64,000 nucleotides of DNA from Basidiobolus meristosporus CBS 931.73 (lineage: Eukaryota > Basidiobolomycota > Basidiobolomycetes > Basidiobolales > Basidiobolaceae), in assembly GCA_002104905.1 (NCBI GenBank), contig MCFE01000376.1, forward strand, positions 20,517-84,516. Reading direction: 5' to 3'. The position numbers and the translations under genes were made by a program. Under the pieces are notes generated by a model. It did no database searches. It saw only the letters and a list, made by a program, of their open reading frames with translations, and had not been told where the DNA came from. Numbering within the stretch: position 1 is the first letter of the stretch; every line of letters begins with the position of its first letter. Below, piece after piece: positions 57,629 to 64,000 of this stretch.

Positions 57629-58414
57629 ATGGAAGCAGGCAGTAGCCGGGTAGATGCCAGGAGTGAAGGTAGAGTACAAAGAGAGCAAGGAAGGGGACAA
57701 GGACGCAGAAGAGGACGCGGAACTGGGCGCGGAAGAGGAAGAGGGCAAGGAAGTGGCCAAATCCAAGAGGAGCATGAAGGAGGTGTTGCAGCAAACGTGG
57801 ATGATGCTGAGCAAGTTGCTGTAGTCACTACCAGGCGGCCAGTCAACCAAGTTTCCCAAGCATTGTCAGAGGTTTGACAAGAGCTTCCGGAATATAGGAC
57901 AACATTGCACCATGAGATATTGCAACGTATGTGCCAGGAGATTAAACAGAGGAGGGGTGATATTGTAAAGCTAAATTGGGATATTGCTGGACTTCAAGCC
58001 CAGATTGATTTCAGTTTCCACCATTCTACTGAGGCATTAGTGGCACAAATGGTGGAAAAGTTTGCCCGCATCAGGGCAAGCAATGAGCAGGGTGCATCTT
58101 CCAACCCAGGTGTACTTGCGAGCGACAGTATTGGAGGGGATACTACTTCCTCCCTTGAACCTACCACAAACCAAGAGACAAGAGCAGAATCCTCCACAAC
58201 AATGAGAATGGCCCCCACGCAGGTTGATATGGAAGTGTGCAAAGAAGACGTGGAGAAGCAGAGTGGGGATACTATAGGCCAACCAGAAACTGTAATGGAG
58301 GCGGAGAGACCAAGTCATATTGTCATCTTAAAAATACCACAGGTTGATTCATTGCTATCACTTCCCCCATCATCACTATCTGTGCCCCCATCACCACCGC
58401 CATCCTCTGGCTAA
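57629..58414 (+). pseudogene. RG-rich / coiled-coil ORF interrupted by in-frame TGA
   Basis: Two open stretches in the same reading phase are divided only by one TGA (57875-57877). The first (83 codons) has an Arg-Gly tract (RGQGRRRGRGTGRGRGRGQG), like RNA- or DNA-binding RGG regions. The second runs ILQRMCQEIKQRRGDIVKLN, a predicted coiled coil, then Ser/Thr/Glu-rich low complexity ending in a Pro-rich tail (LPPSSLSVPPSPPPSSG). The second part has no ATG until 57929. So the original frame was probably 261 codons, now broken by the stop or read through at TGA-C. No intron of normal length would remove the stop. Family unknown. Confidence 0.5.
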
Positions 58415-58606
58415 CTTGAGTAAATAAAGAATTTCCACCATCCCAAATCAATGAATTGACAAGTAATAAGTTGAACTGATAAGATTGACGATTTACAGAC
58501 TAATATATGTAAAGTATGTAGTACTTAAGAGCTTTCAAGTTGTGGTGTATTATCAAGTATTCACCGTCACATAAATCATCGCAGCAGTTGTTGTATCCCT
58601 ATCCCA

Positions 58607-59534
58607 ATGGCATTAGAAGCCAGCAGTTACAAGGAGCATTGGAAAAATTTTGGCGTTTACCTGGCGACGGTGGCAGGTGTAACAAAACGCAGCTATTGCT
58701 CAATGACCATTACCCCGTCTATGAGATACTTGCTATTATATGGAGGGTATTCTGTTGAGCACTTTCAAGACAGCAAAATATCCCCGCCTTATGATGAGCG
58801 TATAGCTGAAGAAACATCCGGCCGCATGGAATACTCTATGAGCCCAGCTCAAAGGTTCAAATGATTCACCTTGCAGATCTACACGGTGATGAAGACATCA
58901 CAGTGACAGTTCTCCCGACTCCAGACAACATATCAACTACAGAGGCAGCCAAAGGGGTGATTTTAATTGGCAACAGCTGTGCTAGTGACCACGAGAATCT
59001 CTACATATATGGTGGTTTTGAGCTGAGCCGTAGAGAATACTCAGGGCAACATGAAAGTGCCAAAAAACGGGGAAAAAAGCAATACAAAGCAAGAGTGGGG
59101 AGACAATCAATAGAAGACTGAGCAAGCTGGAGGTAATCACGTACAAAGATGGCAATGGATGCTCCAGAGTATTGGAGACAAGGCCATTCTTGAATAATCC
59201 GGCAAATATGCCTTCAGCAAGAGGTTGGGCAGTTCTTACGTACGCATTTGATTGCTTATTCTTGCTGGGCGGCTATCCTACACCATTGGAACCACCTTAT
59301 ACCCAACCAAATGGGAGTTTTTTAAACAAGTTCTACTGTTTAAAATTGCAAACTGGTGATTGGGAAAGACAATATGTACACTCAGCAATACAGGAGCTTG
59401 GAGAAAACTTTATTGCTGTGGTAAACGAGTATGGCAACCAAATCCAATACATCAACAATGCAAATGTTACATTCACCTATGATGTCAATAATCAGATCTG
59501 GATTACCCTCCCAATCCAAGTCAGGAAGAAATGA
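58607..59534 (+). pseudogene. Kelch-repeat protein split over three reading frames
   Basis: Three consecutive frames give one continuous Kelch-like series. Frame a (58607-58864) has RYLLLYGGYSVEHFQ. Frame b (58861-59121) has HENLYIYGGFELSRREY. Frame c (about 59100-59534) has DCLFLLGGYPTPLEPPY, then FYCLKLQTGDWER. The 'hydrophobic-x-GG' plus 'L..GDW' pattern is that of Kelch beta-propeller blades; there are at least three blades. Frame a ends and frame b begins as an ATGA overlap (58861-58864). The b-to-c change occurs near 59100-59121 and has no splice sites of normal spacing. It may be a decayed gene with two frameshifts, or separate overlapping ORFs. The c frame ends overlapping the start of the SNF2 gene. 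Confidence 0.55.
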
Positions 59535-61435
59535 GTACAAAGCAGCTACTAGGGCGCATTCTTAATGAATTGGCAGCAATCTCTCAGCGGCACAAGAGGG
59601 AAGGCAAAGGAAGTGCTGAGACTGAAAATATCTTGCGGCATAGTGCCCATGGTCTTACTGTCCCACTTAAGAACCATCAAGCATTTGGCGTACAATGGCT
59701 GATGTATACAGAGGCCATCCATAAAGGAGCATTGCTTGCCAATTCCATGGGACTTGGAAAGACATTGCAGATATTAAGTCTCATATTGGAGACACCTGAG
59801 CAAAGGCCAAATCTTATTGTTGTCACGCTTGGAATACTTCTCAATTGGGTGATGGAGATAAAGACAAAAACAAGGATATCCAATGAAGAGCTTCATGTAT
59901 TTCATGGAAAATTCCGAGCTATCAAGAAGTCAGATATGGAGACTAAGAGGATCGTGCTCACCACCTACCACACACTATGTGTTGAAGCAAGGAACCCTGA
60001 TTTGCCTATATGGAATGTGAAATTTGGCCGAATAGTGGCCAATGAGGCAGATACACTTAAGAACTACGAAGGCGGTAGCTTAAACGCAGTGAGTAAAATT
60101 GATGGAGAATCCTTGATACTTGTCACTGCCACCCCATTCCAAAATGAGATTATGGATCTTTATTCATATTTCACATTATTCAATCTATGGGAAGGCATTC
60201 CAAAGGATTTCCATCAACTCCTACTTGAGGAGGCCAATGCAAACAGGCTAGTTGAATGGGTTGTAGAAAGACTTGGCCCATTAATATTGAGACGCGTTCC
60301 AGAGTCGCAAATATTTGGAGAACGCGCAGTATCCATGCCTAGTATTCAAGAGCAGATTGTCTTGTGCCAATTCTTGCCGGAGGAGCTGCAGGAGTACAAA
60401 CAACTGCAGTCAAGTCTTCCAGAGGAAGTCGGTTGGATGGGTGCAAATACCTATCTGCGTCTGTACTCATGCCATCCATATATGTATACCTGGAGCAGGA
60501 AGAGGAATCGACTGAAAAAAGCGGCTGATGCTAGCATTGTCCAAGATGTCGAGATGAGTGAGGATGATTTTCTACCTGAGATTGATGAGGATCTTGAGGT
60601 GGTTGCGGTTGAGGTTGAGGAGCAGCTTCAAGAGATTAATAGCAAAGAGGTTGACAGCTCATCCAACGTTCCATCTACTTCTGCACCAACTGCCATACGC
60701 ACCAAAGACGCCCCTACAATTGCCCAAAGAGGGCTTGCGTTAGAGGACTCCAACAGGGTATTCATCCAAGATTTCCTCACTGGTGTAACCAACAACACTG
60801 TGAACGAGCATAGTGGCAAAACTTGGAAAATCATGGAAATCCTGCTTGAAATCCAAGAAAATAAGGAGCACGCACGTGTTATTATTTTTTCTGGGTTTAA
60901 TCTGATGCTTGACATAGTGGCTTACCATTTGAGGGAGCAGAGCATTGAACATCTGAAGATTACCGGTTCCACCCCAGTTTGGATACAAAAGAGCAGTATA
61001 GATACATTTGCATTGCCAGTTCCGGAGGGCGAGATTTGTGTGTTACTGATCAACATCAAATGTGGCGCATTTGGATTAAATTTGCAGATGGCATCGGCGG
61101 TGATCATTGCCGACAATTGGTGGAATCCCTATGTAGAAATCCAAGCAAAGGCCAGAGTTTGGAGGGTGAATCAACCAAATAATGTTTCTAGTTACCAGTT
61201 AGTCATGCAAGATTCCATTGAAGCTCAGGGTGTAATTGACAGTCAAACTCGTAAGATTGGCTTATTTGGCCAGATTACGCATACGTTGGTAGATGAAGCA
61301 TCCAAAGTACCAATTTCATTACAACTTCAAGAGCAAGATGATCGGTACTTGAGCCAATTACATGAAGCGCAAGGCAGTGGATCTCTGATGCACAAAGATG
61401 AAGAGGAGGTTGATGAGACGACAGATGAGGAGTAA
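59531..61435 (+). CDS. SNF2-family ATPase with altered motif II
   Basis: 634 residues, no intron. SNF2 ATPases translocate along double-stranded DNA to remodel chromatin or displace proteins. Motif I is intact (NSMGLGKTLQ, MGLGKT at 73-78), as are motif Ia (LIVVTLGILLNW), motif III (LVTATPFQNEIMDLYSY), LRRVPES in the RAD5/RAD16 style, motif V (CGAFGLNLQMASAVI) and motif VI (IQAKARVWRVNQ). Motif II reads NEAD (171-174) in place of DEAH/DEGH, so the Asp that coordinates magnesium is Asn. There is an acidic insert (residues about 340-400) between the lobes and an acidic C-terminus. Start ATG 59531 overlaps the Kelch stop as ATGA. It is placed in a row of element-like ORFs, suggesting a mobile-element cargo or replication gene; that is inference. 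Confidence 0.82.
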   Translation: MSTKQLLGRILNELAAISQRHKREGKGSAETENILRHSAHGLTVPLKNHQAFGVQWLMYTEAIHKGALLANSMGLGKTLQILSLILETPEQRPNLIVVTLGILLNWVMEIKTKTRISNEELHVFHGKFRAIKKSDMETKRIVLTTYHTLCVEARNPDLPIWNVKFGRIVANEADTLKNYEGGSLNAVSKIDGESLILVTATPFQNEIMDLYSYFTLFNLWEGIPKDFHQLLLEEANANRLVEWVVERLGPLILRRVPESQIFGERAVSMPSIQEQIVLCQFLPEELQEYKQLQSSLPEEVGWMGANTYLRLYSCHPYMYTWSRKRNRLKKAADASIVQDVEMSEDDFLPEIDEDLEVVAVEVEEQLQEINSKEVDSSSNVPSTSAPTAIRTKDAPTIAQRGLALEDSNRVFIQDFLTGVTNNTVNEHSGKTWKIMEILLEIQENKEHARVIIFSGFNLMLDIVAYHLREQSIEHLKITGSTPVWIQKSSIDTFALPVPEGEICVLLINIKCGAFGLNLQMASAVIIADNWWNPYVEIQAKARVWRVNQPNNVSSYQLVMQDSIEAQGVIDSQTRKIGLFGQITHTLVDEASKVPISLQLQEQDDRYLSQLHEAQGSGSLMHKDEEEVDETTDEE

Positions 61436-61614
61436 ATAGGGGTTGCAATGTACCAGGAATCAAGTATGCCAGACTCAAGGTAGTAGTAGCTACTATTGGT
61501 AAATAAACAATGAGCCTAATCTTTTTGCACAAGAAGGGTGGGAGAGGGAGAGGGAGAGAGAAAAGTCAGAGTGGTACAGTCTAAATAAAAAAGGGTGCAA
61601 GAGTTTTATGGTGA
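61436..61614. other. 3' flank of SNF2 gene
   Basis: Short AT/purine-rich spacer with a (GGGAGA)n run near 61541-61560. Confidence 0.5.
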
Positions 61615-61945
61615 TGAAGATAAACATGCATTTGGTGCCGCGTGGTGGTGTTGGGGATTCATCAGGCACAAATGAAAGTGCAATACTAGAATATAGTGAT
61701 GAGAATAACCATAGGTTTGGTGCCGCGCGGTGCCAATTTGGTATTGAGATTCATCAGGCACAAATGAGAGTGCAATACTAGAATATGGTGATGAGAATAA
61801 CCATAGGTTTGGTGCCGCGCGGTGCCAATTTGGTATTGAGATTCATCAGGCACAAATGAGAGTGCGATACTAGAATATGGTGATGAGAATAACCATAGGT
61901 TTGGTGCCGCGCGGTGCCAATTTGGTTTTAAGATTCATCAATATG
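61615..61945. repeat. 92-bp tandem repeat array, about 3.5 units
   Basis: TGCCGCGCGG at 61721, 61813 and 61905 shows a 92-bp period; a diverged first copy is at 61635 (TGCCGCGTGG). Units contain GATTCATCAGGCACAAATGA and AATAACCATAGGTTTGGTGC. Confidence 0.9.
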
Positions 61946-62082
61946 CGGTAATGAATGATTTGATATGTGCCTTTGTTGGATGGATGACATGCGTTAGTTG
62001 GTACTAAAATAGTCTACTCCAACAAAAACCGCAGGGTATGCCCCCGTGTCTGTTTCATGGGGTTCAGTAAATCACCCAGGGC

Positions 62083-62090
62083 TATATAAA
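62083..62090 (+). promoter_or_regulatory. TATA box upstream of right-edge ORF
   Basis: TATATAAA in CCCAGGGCTATATAAAAATG. The first ATG downstream (62173) opens a 35-nt frame (MDFQLGKKSYL) ending in a perfect AAG|GTAAGT donor at 62208, as if it were a small first exon. Confidence 0.5.
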
Positions 62091-62172
62091 AATGAAGACC
62101 TCTTCTGTAAGGTATTCAGACACAGACGCAAGAGTTAGTGAAGTACTTGAATCTTACTCACAATTGTAAGCA

Positions 62173-64000
62173 ATGGACTTTCAGTTAGGCAAGAAGTCTT
62201 ACCTAAGGTAAGTTGAGCTTTGAAGATTCTAGAAAGGACTTGAGCGTCTTGGTTGCTGCTAATAGCATTCAAGTAAGAACTGATTTGGTGGCAATTGTGC
62301 GCTAGGGTTGGAAGCAATAGCACATCTGGGCAACATATATTCATTGAGAATAACTACTGTCAGGCTGCTAGAACTTCCTCCGGATCCCAAAGCGCTTTAC
62401 ACTTAGAGCAGGGCAAGAGCAGTCACCAGCATGGACAATGCGTAAATCCCAGAAAGAGAACGCGACGTGGCAAAAAACATTCCCGAAGCCAAGAAGAACA
62501 GAAGGGTAGCACTAAATGGGGAAGTACGCATTTTAGGAATGAGGCAGGTGATGGAAACATTGGTTGCAACGCAGAAAGGGCAGCAAGAAAAGAGCACCCA
62601 ACCTGGATTGAAAGGCGGTGATACTTGCAGAGTAGGCATGGTGCGTGAATATCTGGGTGAAAATCAGGATCCTGGAAATGATTTTGGCGACCTTGATGTG
62701 GATATCATGAGTAGTGAATACAGCACAGATCAGGGATCCATTGGGGGCATATCAGAGGAGAACATTGCCCAAGCAACAATTCGAAGTGGCATCAAATGGT
62801 GATCATTCAAACGGGCTTAGTAATTGTTGCACAACCACAGGGGAAGAAAGAAGCACTGAGAAGCTACATGGCCTACCGCACACTGCACGTGGTACAAGAG
62901 GTAGAAGGGAGCAATTTGTAAGCAATGAAAATATCAACGTGGTCATTGAAGATTTAATACTTGAGCAAAATGAGGTCCAGCGTACTGAAGGAAGAGTGTC
63001 AATTGCGGAAATTGAAAGAGCGGCTAGAAGCATAATACTGCCCACCTTAGCCCATTCCGATGAGGGCAATAGCGCTGTGGAAGCTGAGACTACAAGTGGA
63101 CTGGTGGGAGGAGCCTTGTCTCTTAATAAAGTATCAGCAGGGGGCTCTGGATACTTTTCTACCAAAGGAGCACTTGATCTGGACCAGGCTGCGCAGCTTG
63201 GGGGGTTACTTCAGCACTATAACACACCAATGAATGAATCTGAATTGGCACTTATCAATATCATGAGGGCTGAGTTCATGAATTTTTGGCTGGAGAAATT
63301 TTACCAAGAGCCAGAAAAAATGTCTCAAATTTCCCATGGGAACCGTGGTCTTAAGGGGTTATTGTGCACGCAGGCAAATGTTTACTGGAATTTGACAATC
63401 AAGCAGTTCATTTTGTTTTCCATGCGCCTATGCCAACCGGATATAAGAAGCCCTCAGGCGTATTGGGCTGTAGTGGGGGTGAAGGCCAACGTAGACTCCT
63501 ACTTGATGCTACAAAAGGGTAGGCACGGTTCTGCGCCACTAAGTGCATCCACTTTGAACAATATCTTTCATCATTTAATGAAGGCAGTATATCTTTACAA
63601 TATTTGCTACAATCCAAAGACAAAAGACAAGCCGCATGTACGCTGTGATGTGGAGATGCATCTACGCGCACTAGGTAGTGTAGCTGGGCAATTGAAAAAC
63701 CAGCATACTTTTGAACGAAGGCAAAAGCGAGTGACTGAATGTACCAGGGAAGAGGAAGCACCAACTACTCAAGAAGTGGGATTTTTATTTTCTCGGCTTC
63801 TTGAGAGTATGCAAGCTATATTGGAGACAGTGCTTCCAAGGGGTGAGTTGAATTATGAGGTGGTTCAAAACAAAAATTACACAAAGCAGCAGCAATATTC
63901 ACTTGGGAAGTGGAGCTTTGTCACAACACCAATGGAAAAGTTAATTGCGCATCTAAAGGAGAGTTTGAGGTGTGAGCAAGCATACCGGCTGCTCCAACAG
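62173..64000 (+). CDS. Large protein of unknown family (right edge)
   Basis: The strongest part is a frame open from 62711 to the window end without a stop (430 codons), so it runs beyond the window. It is not low complexity and contains well-spaced hydrophobic and aromatic residues: ELALINIMRAEFMNFWLEKF, SPQAYWAVVGVKANVDSYL, STLNNIFHHLMKAVYLYNIC, SLGKWSFVTTPMEKLIAHLK. It looks helical throughout. An upstream frame (about 62450-62802; MVREYLGENQDPGNDFGDL) probably belongs to it by splicing or a frameshift, and 62173-62207 may be exon 1. The spacing of helices would fit the N-terminal DNA-binding region of a recombinase or transposase, but I see no catalytic motif before the edge. Gene model and function are uncertain. 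Confidence 0.5.

Noticed and set aside
57629-57877. RG-rich frame as pure low-complexity noise
   Set aside because: It continues in the same phase for 178 more codons after one TGA, which is unlikely by chance, so it was kept as a broken ORF.

Overview
This window comes from a eukaryotic nuclear genome, almost certainly a fungus. Genes are compact, lie on both strands and carry short GT-AG introns, about 55-70 nt in those I could place. Fungus-type genes include the tripartite tRNA ligase Trl1, a Brr6/Brl1 nuclear-envelope protein, a Cue5-type ubiquitin adaptor, a Pex22-like peroxin and a Pyp1/Ptp2-type tyrosine phosphatase with a dead rhodanese module. Beside them are genes best known from animals or plants and missing from the common yeasts: DDX41, a mahogunin-type RING ligase, a TBRG1-type FYR protein, a SUGCT-type CoA-transferase and a LEA-2 protein. 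That mixture suggests an early-diverging (non-Dikarya) fungus. I cannot name the genus.

Positions 1-47.6 kb are ordinary gene-dense chromosome: Exo70 (cut by the left edge), a MGRN1-like ligase, Grx5, an orphan multi-TM protein, a TBRG1-like protein, Trl1 divergent from ORC3, a small membrane protein, Brr6/Brl1, a Pex22-like protein, a homeodomain factor, a small membrane protein facing a LEA-2 protein, a rhodanese, a MAPK-type tyrosine phosphatase, DDX41, Cue5, an F-box/LRR protein, a GPI-anchored-type Ser/Ala protein, SUGCT, a DUF202 protein, PFKFB, HMG-CoA synthase, a sigma-like GST and an intronless P-loop kinase that looks bacterial in type. One exception is 35.7-36.7 kb, which holds decayed LTR-like sequence.

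From about 47.6 kb the character changes. Three well-defined solo LTRs (two in inverted orientation) and one decayed copy precede a flavin amine oxidase. Then comes a nested set of retroelements: a Copia-type LTR with a broken gag, a SINE-like unit, and a 5'-truncated LINE. The SINE-like unit and the LINE share a 3' tail ending in TAACCC telomere-like repeats. Two tandem arrays (133-bp x2, 155-bp x3.5) follow.

The last 7.5 kb (56.5-64 kb) is a block of dense, mostly intronless plus-strand ORFs: two orphan ORFs (one an RG-rich frame with an in-frame TGA), a Kelch-repeat frame split over three phases, and a SNF2-family ATPase with an altered motif II whose start codon overlaps the Kelch stop as ATGA. 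A 92-bp tandem array and a TATA-driven large ORF of unknown family that runs off the right edge complete it. This block looks like part of an undescribed large mobile or virus-like element. I did not recognise a transposase, integrase or viral hallmark protein in it.
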